Notes: generated from the sequence alone by a model not told the origin. A stretch of 12,384 nt of DNA from Thermus sp. JCM 17653 (GCA_001311585.1 BBBN01000023.1:1-12384), one strand, 5' to 3'; shown: positions 1 through 8,765, counted from the stretch's first letter. Made by a program: numbers and translations.

Positions 1-710
<710 letters not shown>

Positions 711-711
711 C

Positions 712-2077
712 GTGTACGACCTCCTGGTGATCGGCGCCGGGCCCGGGGGGTACGTGGCCGCCATCCGCGCGGCCCAGCTCGGGATGAAGGTGGGGGTGGT
801 GGAGAAGGAGAAGGCCCTAGGGGGGACCTGCCTCAGGGTGGGGTGCATCCCCTCCAAGGCCCTTTTGGAGACCACCGAGCGCATCTACGAAGCGAAAAGG
901 GGTCTCGTGGGGGCCAAGGTGAAGGGGGTGGAGCTGGACCTTCCCGCCCTCATGGCCCACAAGGACAAGGTGGTCCAGGCCAACACCCAAGGGGTGGAGT
1001 TCCTCTTCAAGAAGAACGGCATCGCCCGCCACCTGGGCACGGCCCGCTTCCTCTCCGAGCGCAAGGTCCTGGTGGAGGAGACGGGGGAGGAGCTGGAGGC
1101 CCGCTACATCCTCATCGCCACGGGAAGCGCCCCCTCATCCCCCCGTGGGCCCAGGTGGACTACGAGCGGGTGGTGACCTCCACCGAGGCCCTTTCCTTCC
1201 CCGAGGTGCCGAAGAGGCTCATCGTGGTGGGGGGCGGGGTGGTGGGCCTGGAGCTCGGGGTGGTCTGGCACCGCCTGGGGGCGGAGGTCGTCGTTCTAGA
1301 GTACATGGACCGCATCCTCCCCACCATGGACCTCGAGGTCTCCCGGGCGGCGGAGAGGGTCTTCAAGAAGCAGGGCCTCACGATCCGCACCGGGGTGCGG
1401 GTCACCGCCGTGGTGCCTGAGGCTAAGGGGGCCCGGGTGGAGCTTGAGGGAGGCGAGGTCTTGGAGGCGGACCGGGTCCTCGTGGCCGTGGGCCGGAGGC
1501 CCTACACCGAGGGGCTGGCCTTGGAAAACGCTGGGCTTGCCACCGACGAAAAAGGCCGGATCCCCGTGGACGAGCACCTGAGGACCGCGTTCCCCACATC
1601 TACGCCATCGGGGACGTGGTGCGGGGTCCCATGCTCGCCCACAAGGCCAGCGAGGAGGGGATCGCCGCCGTGGAGCACATGGCGCGGGGCTTCGGCCACG
1701 TGGACTACCAGGCCATCCCCAGCGTGGTCTACACCCATCCCGAGATCGCCGCCGTGGGCTACACCGAGGAGGAGCTCAAGGAGAAGGGCATCCCCTACAA
1801 GGTGGGGAAGTTCCCTTACTCCGCCTCGGGCCGCGCCCGGGCCATGGGGGAGACGGAGGGGTTTATCAAGGTCCTGGCCCACGCCAAGACGGACCGCATC
1901 CTCGGGGTCCACGGGATCGGGGCCCGGGTGGGGGACGTCCTGGCCGAGGCCGCCCTGGCCCTCTTCTTCAAGGCCAGCGCCGAGGACGTAGGCCGCGCCC
2001 CCCACGCCCACCCCTCCCTCTCCGAGATCCTCAAGGAGGCGGCGTTGGCGGCGTGGGAGCGGCCGATCCACCTTTAG
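712..2077 (+). CDS. lpd: Dihydrolipoamide dehydrogenase, E3 (2 frameshifts)
   Basis: This FAD/NAD-dependent flavoprotein reoxidises the dihydrolipoamide of E2 and passes electrons to NAD+. The reconstructed protein is about 455 residues, a normal E3 length. Visible are the N-terminal FAD-binding motif GAGPGG (residues 8-13), the redox disulfide CLRVGC (Cys40 and Cys45), the NAD-binding glycine motif [12 protein letters not shown], the second FAD motif YAIGDVV, and the C-terminal HAHPSLSE segment that supplies the catalytic His-Glu pair to the partner subunit. Translation starts at GTG 712. A GGAGGT at 701-706 lies 5 bases upstream of it, inside the end of sucB. Frame breaks at about 1131 and about 1593 are each cured by one added C. 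The stop codon (2075-2077) overlaps the stop of the convergent minus-strand gene. It belongs to the sucB-lpd operon. A second role serving a pyruvate or glycine complex cannot be excluded. Confidence 0.96.
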
Positions 2078-2456
2078 GGGGCTTTTAGCGCCAGGTTAAA
2101 ACGGTAGGGCCCCAGGCTCCAGGTACCCAGGAGGACGTGTAGGGGTGCCTGGAGCCTTACGTTTTCTTCCCGGCTATAAAGCAAGAGGAGGTAGCGCTCT
2201 GGGCCGGCCTCGAGGGGCAACTCCACCGAACCATCGGCTCTTGTGAGCTCGGCAAACCCTGCCGGATGGGCAGGCGGTTAGGGGAAATCTCCTGGACCTG
2301 TATCAAGACTTTGGGTAGAGGCACATCGCCCTTGGCTATTTCCACCCGCAAGATCCAGGTGGGTTTCGGCTCTTCTGGGGGCCTGGGCCTGGGGATAGGG
2401 GCCTGGGCTAGGGCAAGGGTCAAGAGAAGCAAGAGAAGGCCAACCTTCTGTTTCAT
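2074..2456 (-). CDS. Small secreted protein with a carboxypeptidase-regulatory-like beta domain (1 frameshift)
   Basis: I do not recognise a named family. The reconstructed protein is about 127 residues. It begins with a clear signal peptide ([19 protein letters not shown], probable cleavage after AQA), then a proline-rich linker, then a beta-rich segment with the pattern [12 protein letters not shown] ... [12 protein letters not shown]. That pattern resembles carboxypeptidase regulatory-like or Ig-like modules, where a turn DGS precedes a strand. An in-frame GTG at 2465 is possible, but ATG 2456 is preferred: AGAAGGG lies 10 bases upstream of it and only 1 base from the GTG. The frame breaks at about 2268-2271; one restored base lets the protein run on to a TAA at 2074-2076 that overlaps the lpd stop. 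Without the correction the C-terminus becomes unrelated residues ending at 2157. It probably acts outside the cytoplasmic membrane, with the two lipoprotein genes upstream. Confidence 0.75.
2114..2168 (+). terminator. Candidate intrinsic terminator of the sucB-lpd operon, inside the convergent gene
   Basis: Bases 2114-2128 pair with 2143-2157 in a 15-bp stem with a 14-base loop, beginning 36 bases after the lpd stop. The single non-Watson-Crick position (2124 with 2147) is a U-G wobble in plus-strand RNA but an A-C mismatch in minus-strand RNA, so the hairpin is better formed by the plus transcript. A T-rich tract (TTTTCTT, 2162-2168) follows four bases later. The element lies entirely inside the coding region of the minus-strand gene at 2074-2456. 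No termination data are available. Confidence 0.65.
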
Positions 2457-2475
2457 GGCACGCACACCCTTCTGA

Positions 2476-2511
2476 TGCCTAGGCCCCCGGACTGGCCCGG
2501 GGGCCTAGGCA
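2476..2511 (-). terminator. Strong hairpin after the subtilase gene
   Basis: A perfect 15-bp inverted repeat (arms 2476-2490 and 2497-2511, loop ACTGGC) lies 9 bases downstream of the protease stop codon in the minus direction. The stem is almost all G/C. No T-rich tract follows, so it could be a terminator without a strong U tail, a 3' mRNA-stability hairpin, or an attenuator. It ends one base before the ribosome binding site of the next gene (AGAAGGG, plus-strand 2468-2474). Confidence 0.6.
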
Positions 2512-2520
2512 AACCAGGTG

Positions 2521-3939
2521 CTATTGGCCCAGCAGGATATCCAGGCTGGCCTTGGCGTCCACGAGGCCGTACCCGTACTGCCTCCGGCGGCGTAGTCCGG
2601 CTTGGCCGCCTGGGCGGTGCGCTTGGCGTTGGCTCCTTGCTCTAGGGCCTGCCGGATGGCCTCTGGAGTGGCGCTCGGTTTGGCGGAAAGGAGCAGGGCC
2701 ACCACCCCGGTCACGTGGGGTGCGGCCATGGAGGTACCTTGCAAGAAGGCGTAGGGGTCATCGGGGTTCTGGGGCACGGGTACCGTGGAGAGGATCGCTG
2801 CCCCGGGAGCCACCACGGTGACGTAGGGCCCGGCGTTGGAGAAGCCCGCTCGGCGGTTGTCGTTGCTGCTGGCCCCTACGCCGATGACCCCGGGAAGGAG
2901 GGTGCTGTAGCTCACCGGATAGGAAGGCCGGTTGCCGGAGCGGTAGGAGTTCCCAGCGGCGAAGACGTAGATGACCCCCTTGCCCGTACCGTACTGTAGT
3001 ACATCCAGGTAGGCCCTGCTCCGCCCCCCGGAACCCCAGGAGTTGTTCACCACCTTGGCCCCGCAGTCGGCGGCGTACTTCAGGCCCGCACCAGCATGTA
3101 GTTCGTGCCGCCGAAGTACCCAAGGGCCCGTAGGGCCATGATCCTGGCCTCGGGGGCCACGCCCACCACGCCCTGCCCGTTGGCCGCAGCGGCGATGGTG
3201 CCCGCCACGTGGGTGCCGTGGCCGCCGGAGTCCGAGGGGTCGGGGTCGTCGTCCACGAAATCATAGCCGTGGAGACCGGAGCAGGTGGCGCTGTTGGGGT
3301 TGGGGTTGGTCCAGAGGTTGGCCTGGAGGTCAGGGTGGGAGAGGTCTATCCCCTCGTCTACCACTGCCACCACCACTCCCTGGCCCCGGTAGCCTGGTTC
3401 CAAACCTCGGGGGCCCGGATGCGGTAGATACCCCAGAGGTAGGGGACGTTGGTGTAGGGGGTGCCGTCCGCTCCCGTGGCCGAAAGGGGGTCGCCCGGAG
3501 GCACTTGGAGGAAGTAGGGGTCGGTGACGCCGTCCGTGTAAGCTTGAGGTTTCAAGCCCTGGGGCTTTTGCGGCAGGCTCAAGGTGGCCAAGACCTCCCG
3601 GGCAGGGTTCGCCACCCAGTAGTTGGGCTCCGCATACTCCACCTCAGGGCGTGTGCTGTAGGCCTGGATGTAGGCCTCCTCTTGGCCCTCGGGGACCTTC
3701 ACCCGCACCAGGCTTCCCCAAGCGGGGTCGGAAAGGCTTTGCACGGCCAGGCTCTCCCCTAAAGGGGCCGGGCTTTGGGGCCGGAGGCCGGGCTTGTACT
3801 TGACCAGGATCTCCCCAGCCACTGCTGGCTCGCCCCCGATGGCGGTCAGCCTGGGCCCGGGGGAAGGGGCCTGGGTTTGCGGGTTCTGGCCACAAGCGGC
3901 AAGAAGAAAAGCCAGGAAAAACAGGTTCTTCCAGCGCAT
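2521..3939 (-). CDS. Subtilisin-family (S8) serine protease, lipoprotein precursor (3 frameshifts)
   Basis: This is an exported serine endopeptidase. The reconstructed length is 473 residues. Residues 1-16 are a lipoprotein signal peptide ending in the lipobox LAAC (Cys16), so the mature protein is probably membrane-anchored. Residues about 39-108 look like an I9-type inhibitor propeptide (GEILVKYKPG ... EVEYAEPNYWV). The catalytic domain holds Asp195 (VVDEGID), His241 (GGHGTHVAG), the oxyanion Asn331 (FAAGNS) and Ser404 (GTSMAAPHVTG), so the triad is complete. It ends with YGYGLVDAKASLDILLGQ, a common subtilase C-terminus. The frame breaks at about 3383, 3085 and 2581, each a missing base. 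Start ATG 3939 has GAGGAGG six bases upstream. The previous gene stops 10 bases before this start, so the two form an operon. The substrate is unknown. The first Asp motif reads DEG rather than the usual DTG or DSG. Confidence 0.93.
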
Positions 3940-3949
3940 AGCTTCCTCC

Positions 3950-5527
3950 TCACTGGACGGTGAAGGAGCGGGTTTCGCTCAGGCTCTCCCGGTAGCCGTT
4001 TTGTAAGAGATCCTGGTAGGCGGCCTGGGGACCGGGAAGGTAGCCAAGGTTTTCCCGGAAGGCCTGGGCCAGCTCGCCCCGGTAACGGTTAGCCGAAGAG
4101 GCTTGTAGATGCCGCAAGCGCGGGTAGCGCTCCAGCTCCAGGTAAAGCCGGGCCTGAAGGGCGGCGGGGTCCGTGCCGATATAGTCCAGTGTCTCCGTCT
4201 GGTCGTCGGTGTAAACGTCCCAGAAGTAGGTGGCCCCGCTCTGCAAAGTCGCGGGGACAGTGATGGAGGTGTTGGGGGTGAAGCCGGCCCAGACAAGGGC
4301 GCCTTGGTCATCGTACACCGAGACCACGTAGACCTTGGCCCCGTTCACGGGGTTCCAGGAAAGGGTGGGGTTGGCCCCTAGGCTGGCCCCATCGCCCACT
4401 TGGAGCTTGGGGGTGTCCAGGAAAGCGGCGGTGAGGTTTTGGCTAAGGGTGGTGCCGTCCCGCCACTGGTAAACCCGGGAGAGGCCTTTCAGCTGGTAGG
4501 TATTCGGGTCCAGCCGCAGGGCCGTGTGGAGGAAGGCGATCTGCTGGGCGGTGCTTCCAGAAGGGATCTTGTACACTCGGACCGTCTTGGTGGTTTGCCC
4601 AAGGTAGTAATATTGCCCCAGTTCCACTTCTCCCGAGTGGATAGCGTGGACAAAGGAGGGAACGCTTACAGCGAGAGCGTTCCAGTTGGGATTGCTGAGG
4701 TCGAAGTTGAATCCGGAGAGGCCGGAGTAGTCATGGGTTACCTGGAGGGTGGCGACCCGGCTCGGGTTGGTCCCGGGGTCAAAGGCCTCCAGGTCCACGT
4801 TCTGAGCGGTGGTGGAGCCGTTCAGGTAGACCCGTACCTCGGGGATGTACTGGAACTGGCTCCAGTAGTACTCGGTGGCGGTGTTGCAGTCCCCCGTGTC
4901 GGTTCCCGTGTAGTTCCCCGCCCAGAGGCTTCCCGAAGTGGCGTAGAGGTTGTTGGTGGAGGTTACGGGGATCTGGTACTGGCCACTTCCGTCCGTGGTC
5001 ACGGTGCGGAAGCCCCCGAAGATGACGAGTCCGTCCTCGCAAGGTTGGGGCGGGTTAAAAAGCTGGGAAGGGTTTCTGGGCTTGGTGCTCGCCACCGGGT
5101 TGCCGTTTAGGATCACCGTGCCCGCCACGTACCCCGTGCGGGCAAGGTAGCCTGGGAGAGTCTTGGAGGCTGGGGCGGGTAGATAGATGTTCAACTCCGA
5201 GGCGGCGCCGTAAGGGGATTTGTAGGCCGAGATGGGAACATTTTCGTAGGTGAGGGCGGCCATTCCTTGGCCCCCAGGAGGAATGACGGTGAGGGTAAAA
5301 GCCTGGGCGCTACCCGGGATCTGGAGCGTGAAGCTCCCGTCTAAACCGGTGGTCGCCTGAACAGTCTGGTTGCCTACCTTGGCCACCACCTTGGCCCCGT
5401 GGACCGGTTGCCCTCCGGCGCTAGGGCTGGTGAAGACGTGTCCTTGGAGGCCCTGGGGGGGAGGAGGGGTGCAGGCCCAAAGGCCCCAGGCCAAGAGGCC
5501 AAAGACAGCCAGCAAGCTTCTTTTCAT
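3950..5527 (-). CDS. Large surface lipoprotein with carboxypeptidase-regulatory-like and fibronectin III-like domains
   Basis: I do not recognise a named protein. It has 525 residues and no frameshift. Residues 1-19 form a signal peptide ending in LWAC, a slightly unusual lipobox, with Cys19 as the probable lipidation site. Residues about 26-118 resemble a carboxypeptidase regulatory-like beta module (GAKVVAKVGNQTVQATTG, then LDGSFTLQI). A second beta-rich stretch at about 130-255 (GTVILNGNPV ... TDGSGQYQIPV) may be another. Residues 373-445 look like a fibronectin III-type fold (PTLSWNPVNGAKVYVVSVYD ... GATYFWDVYTDD). A charged, probably helical stretch (about 452-511) follows before a last strand-like SETRSFTVQ. 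Start ATG 5527 is chosen because AAAGGAGGT sits just upstream; an in-frame ATG 36 bases earlier would place the signal peptide internally. It is the first gene of the minus-strand operon. Third positions look richer in A/T than in the flanking metabolic genes. Confidence 0.85.
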   Translation of the reverse strand: MKRSLLAVFGLLAWGLWACTPPPPQGLQGHVFTSPSAGGQPVHGAKVVAKVGNQTVQATTGLDGSFTLQIPGSAQAFTLTVIPPGGQGMAALTYENVPISAYKSPYGAASELNIYLPAPASKTLPGYLARTGYVAGTVILNGNPVASTKPRNPSQLFNPPQPCEDGLVIFGGFRTVTTDGSGQYQIPVTSTNNLYATSGSLWAGNYTGTDTGDCNTATEYYWSQFQYIPEVRVYLNGSTTAQNVDLEAFDPGTNPSRVATLQVTHDYSGLSGFNFDLSNPNWNALAVSVPSFVHAIHSGEVELGQYYYLGQTTKTVRVYKIPSGSTAQQIAFLHTALRLDPNTYQLKGLSRVYQWRDGTTLSQNLTAAFLDTPKLQVGDGASLGANPTLSWNPVNGAKVYVVSVYDDQGALVWAGFTPNTSITVPATLQSGATYFWDVYTDDQTETLDYIGTDPAALQARLYLELERYPRLRHLQASSANRYRGELAQAFRENLGYLPGPQAAYQDLLQNGYRESLSETRSFTVQ

Positions 5528-5553
5528 ACCTGACCTCCTTTCAAGGCAAGGGA

Positions 5554-5582
5554 ATTGTTGCACGTACCCCCGAATCTGTCAA
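5554..5582 (-). promoter_or_regulatory. Promoter of the lipoprotein-protease operon
   Basis: Read on the minus strand there is a consensus -35 TTGACA (plus-strand 5577-5582), a 17-base spacer and a -10-like AACAAT (5554-5559, 4 of 6 matches to TATAAT). It lies 27 bases before the ATG at 5527 and upstream of the Shine-Dalgarno sequence AAAGGAGGT. Position and spacing fit a sigma-A type promoter. Confidence 0.65.
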
Positions 5583-5591
5583 GGACCAGGT

Positions 5592-5618
5592 TTGAGCCGG
5601 GGCTTCGTGATGTATACT
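5592..5618 (+). promoter_or_regulatory. Promoter of the argG operon
   Basis: A -35-like TTGAGC (5592-5597) and a -10 TATACT (5613-5618, 5 of 6 matches) are separated by 15 bases, slightly short. Transcription would begin near 5625, giving a leader of about 30 bases before ATG 5655. The -35 element is only 9 bases from the -35 of the divergent minus-strand promoter, so the two may compete or share a regulator. Confidence 0.5.
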
Positions 5619-5626
5619 TATGCACG

Positions 5627-5638
5627 CCCCTCGAGGGG
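5627..5638. promoter_or_regulatory. 12-bp palindrome in the argG leader
   Basis: CCCCTCGAGGGG is a perfect palindrome just downstream of the putative -10 and ahead of the ribosome binding site. It lies at or next to the expected transcription start. It could be an operator or a short 5' hairpin on the mRNA. It does not resemble the A/T-rich boxes usually bound by ArgR-type arginine repressors. Chance occurrence in G/C-rich DNA is possible. Confidence 0.3.
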
Positions 5639-5654
5639 GTAGACTGGGAGGGAC

Positions 5655-6853
5655 ATGAAGATCGTCTTGGCCTACTCCGGCGGACTGGACACCAGCATCA
5701 TCCTCAAGTGGCTCAAGGAGACCTATGGGGCCGAGGTCATCGCCTTCACCGCGGACATCGGCCAGGGGGAGGAGGTGGAGGAGGCCCGGGAGAAGGCCTT
5801 GAGGACCGGGGCCTCCAAGGCCATCGCCTTAGACCTCAAAGAGGAGTTCGTCCGCGACTTCGTCTTCCCCATGATGCGGCTGGTGCGGTGTACGAGGCTA
5901 CTACCTCCTCGGCACTTCCATCGCGAGGCCTTTGATCGCCAAGCACCTGGTGCGAATCGCCGAGGAGGAGGGGGCGGAGGCCATCGCCCACGGGGCCACG
6001 GGGAAGGGAAACGACCAGGTGCGTTTTGAGCTCACCGCCTACGCCTGAAGCCCGATATCCGGGTCATCGCCCCCTGGCGGGAGTGGAGCTTCCAGGGGCG
6101 CCAGGAGATGATCGCCTACGCCGAGGCCCACGGCATCCCTGTCCCCGTGACCCAGGAGAAGCCCTACTCCATGGACGCCAACCTCTTGCATATTTCCTAC
6201 GAGGGCGGGGTCCTCGAGGACCCCTGGGCCGAGCCCCCCAAGGGGATGTTCCGCATGACCCAAGACCCCGAGGAGGCTCCCGATGCCCCGGAGTACGTGG
6301 AGGTGGAGTTTTTCCAGGGCGACCCCGTGGCGGTGAACGGGGAGAGGCTCTCCCCGGCGGCCTCCTGCAAAAACTTAACGAGATCGGGGGGCGGCACGGG
6401 GTGGGCCGGGTGGACATCGTGGAGAACCGCTTCGTGGGCATGAAGTCCCGGGGGGTCTACGAGACCCCGGGGGGGACGATCCTCTACCACGCCCGGCGGG
6501 CGGTGGAAAGCCTCACCCTGGACCGCGAGGTCCTCCACCAGAGGGACATGCTCTCCCCCAAGTACGCCGAGCTCGTCTACTACGGCTTCTGGTACGCTCC
6601 CGAGCGGGAGGCCCTCCAGGCCTACTTTGACCACGTGGCGAAGAACGTCACCGGCGTGGCCCGGCTCAAGCTCTACAAGGGGAACGTCTACGTGGTGGGA
6701 AGGAAGGCCCCGAAGAGCCTCTACCGCAAGGACCTGGTCTCCTTTGACGAGGCAGGGGGCTACGACCAGAAGGACGCCGAGGGCTTCATCAAGATCCAGG
6801 CCCTGCGTCTCCGGGTGAGGGCCCTTTTGGAAAGGGAGGGCCATGGCGCATAG
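5655..6853 (+). CDS. argG: Argininosuccinate synthase (4 frameshifts)
   Basis: The enzyme joins citrulline and aspartate, using ATP, to form argininosuccinate, the penultimate step of arginine synthesis in the cytoplasm. The reconstructed protein has 400 residues, the usual length for the family. The N-terminal nucleotide-binding motif AYSGGLDTS (residues 6-14) is intact. Further family blocks are [55 protein letters not shown] and [11 protein letters not shown]. The frame breaks at about 5878, 5897, 6045 and 6362, and each is cured by one added base. Start ATG 5655 follows GGGAGGG closely. The stop (6851-6853) lies 11 bases inside argH. It is the first gene of the arg operon and is driven by the divergent promoter region just upstream. 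Confidence 0.97.
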
Positions 6854-8232
6854 GACCTGGGGGGGCCGCTTCGGGGAGGGGCCGGATGCCCTCGCGGCCC
6901 GCTTCAACGCCTCCCTCCCCTTTGACCGGGCTTTGTGGCGGGAGGACCTCTGGCAGAACCGGGTCCACGCCCGCATGCTCCACGCCGTGGGCCTCCTCAC
7001 CGAGGAGGAGCTTAGGGCCATCCTTCAGGGCCTGGACCGGATAGAGGAGGAGATCCAGGCGGGCACCTTCCCCTGGCGGGAGGAGCTGGAGGACGTCCAC
7101 ATGAACCTCGAGGCCCGCCTCACCGAGCTCATCGGCCCCCCGGGGGCAAGCTCCACACCGCCCGTAGCCGCAACGACCAGGTGGCCACGGACCTGAGGCT
7201 TTTCCTGCGGGGGGCTATAGACGAGCTCCTGGCCCTTCTCCTTGAGTTCAGGCGGGTCCTGGTGCGGGAGGCCGAGAAGCACCTGGACCCTCCTTATGTC
7301 CTTCCCGGCTACACCCACCTGCAACGGGCCCAGCCCGTGCTCCTTGCCCACTGGTTCCTCGCCTACTACGAGATGCTCGGGCGGGACGCGGGGAGGCTGA
7401 AGGACGCCAGGGAGCGCCTCAACGAAAGCCCCCTGGGGGCGGCCGCCCTCGCGGGGACGGGCTTCCCCATAGACCGCCACTTCACCGCCATGGAGCTTGG
7501 CTTCAAGGCCCCCATGCGGAACTCCCTGGACGCGGTGGCCTCCCGGGACTTCGCCCTGGAGGTCCTCTCCGCCCTAAACATCGGCCAGCTAAACCTCTCC
7601 CGCCTCGCCGAGGAGCTCATCCTCTTTAGCACCGAGGAGTTCGGCTTCGTGGAGGTTCCCGACGCCTTCGCCACCGGGTCTTCCATCATGCCCCAGAAGA
7701 AGAACCCGGACATCCTGGAGCTCATCCGCGCCAAGGCGGGGAGGGTGCTCGGGGCCCTGGTGGGGCTTTCGGCGGTGGTGAAGGGCCTTCCCCTCGCCTA
7801 CAACAAGGACCTTCAGGAGGACAAGGAGCCCCTTTTGGACGCCCTCGCCACCTACCGGGATAGCCTCAAACTCCTTACCGCCATGCTCCCGGGGCTTAGG
7901 TGGAAGCGGGAACGGATGTGGCGGGCGGCGGAGGAGGGCTTTGCCCTGGCCACGGAGCTCGCCGACTACCTGGCGGAGAAGGGGCTTCCCTTCCGGGAGG
8001 CCCACCACGTGGTGGGGAGGCTGGGTGCGAAGGCTTGTGGAGGAGGGGCGGGCCCTCAAGGACCTCACCCTGGACGGAGCTCCAGGCCCACCACCCCCTC
8101 TTCGCCGAGGACGCCCTCCCCCTCCTCCGGCTGGAGACGGCCATTCATAGGCGCCGCTCCTTCGGGGGGACGGCCCCGGAGGCGGTGCGGGAAAGGCTTT
8201 GGGAGGCCAAGAAGGAGGTGGGCCTTGACTGA
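6843..8232 (+). CDS. argH: Argininosuccinate lyase (3 frameshifts)
   Basis: It cleaves argininosuccinate to arginine and fumarate, the last step of arginine synthesis. The reconstructed length is 462 residues, normal for the fumarase/aspartase superfamily member. The N-terminus [15 protein letters not shown] is typical of ArgH. The segment around 7141-7180 reads [15 protein letters not shown] once one G is restored at about 7144. The superfamily signature [11 protein letters not shown] falls at residues 279-289, and [11 protein letters not shown] is also present. Two further shifts are single-base insertions, an extra G at about 8023-8025 and an extra C at about 8075. Removing them gives [12 protein letters not shown] and [13 protein letters not shown]. 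The start overlaps the end of argG by 11 bases. The stop TGA (8230-8232) overlaps the TTG start of the next gene by 8 bases. Together with argG this is a translationally coupled pair. Confidence 0.97.
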
Positions 8233-8764
8233 GACGGGTCTTCCCCTGGCCACGGTGGCCCTGCCCGAGGTGCGGGGAGAGGCCGCCTTAGAGCTCCGCA
8301 AGGCGCGGCTAAGCGACGTGGACGCCATCTACTGGCTCATCCGCTACTGGGCGGAGAAGGGCCTGATGCTGGTGCGGAGCCACAGCCACCTCTACGAGAA
8401 CATCCGGGACTTCTGGGTCCTCGAGGACGAGGACGGCCAGATCGTGGGCACCGTGGCCCTCCACGTCCTCTGGCGGGACCTGGCCGAGATCCGGGGCCTC
8501 GCCGTCCACCCCGCAAGGCAGGGCCAGGGCCTCGGCCGCTGGCTCGTCCTGGGAGCGGAGCGGGAGGCGCGGGATTTGGGGCTTCCCCGGGTCTTCGCCT
8601 GGACCTTGCAGGTGAACTTCTTCCGCAGGCTCGGCTACCGGGTCACGAGCCGGGAGGCCCTTCCCCCCAAGGTCTGGAGCGAGTGCAACGCCTGCCCCTT
8701 CTACGAGAACTGCCGCGAGATCGCCGTCATCAAGGAGTTTTCCCCGGGGGCTTCCGGGGGCTAG
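8225..8764 (+). CDS. argA: Short N-acetylglutamate synthase-like GNAT acetyltransferase
   Basis: It probably makes N-acetylglutamate from glutamate and acetyl-CoA, the first step of arginine synthesis. The 179-residue protein has a GNAT fold only, with no amino-acid kinase domain, so it belongs with the short stand-alone synthases. Residues 22-50 ([13 protein letters not shown] ... EKGLMLVRS) resemble the glutamate-side region of NAGS. RQGQGLG (98-104) is the acetyl-CoA pyrophosphate loop. The C-terminal [15 protein letters not shown] (149-163), with three Cys, resembles the tail of ArgA and of the ArgA half of ArgH(A) fusions. TTG 8225 is taken as start because AAGGAGGTG lies just upstream; GTG 8255 has no good binding site. 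It overlaps argH by 8 bases. The position supports the assignment: in some bacteria ArgH is fused to exactly this domain. Another small-molecule acetyltransferase is less likely. Confidence 0.85.
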   Translation: MTETGLPLATVALPEVRGEAALELRKARLSDVDAIYWLIRYWAEKGLMLVRSHSHLYENIRDFWVLEDEDGQIVGTVALHVLWRDLAEIRGLAVHPARQGQGLGRWLVLGAEREARDLGLPRVFAWTLQVNFFRRLGYRVTSREALPPKVWSECNACPFYENCREIAVIKEFSPGASGG

Positions 8765-8765
8765 A

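Noticed and set aside
1502..2071. 189-codon minus-strand open frame opposite lpd
   Set aside because: It is an antisense shadow of the E3 C-terminal region, and its composition follows the lpd codons.
5630..5643. A 14-base string in the argG leader that recurs at 10727-10740 inside fhs
   Set aside because: The second copy encodes ordinary fhs codons on the minus strand. G-runs beside CTCGAG are common in this codon usage, so a shared regulatory repeat is not supported.
6197..7021. 274-codon minus-strand open frame across argG and argH
   Set aside because: It is antisense to two well-supported enzymes, shows no recognisable domain, and has no convincing start context.
7181..8764. Open frame that would fuse the end of argH with the acetyltransferase as one 527-residue protein, like ArgH(A) fusions
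   Set aside because: The frame is continuous only because two inserted bases (about 8024 and 8075) push the last part of argH out of frame. Between them and 8225 the translation is meaningless, while another frame gives the normal ArgH C-terminus and stop at 8230-8232.
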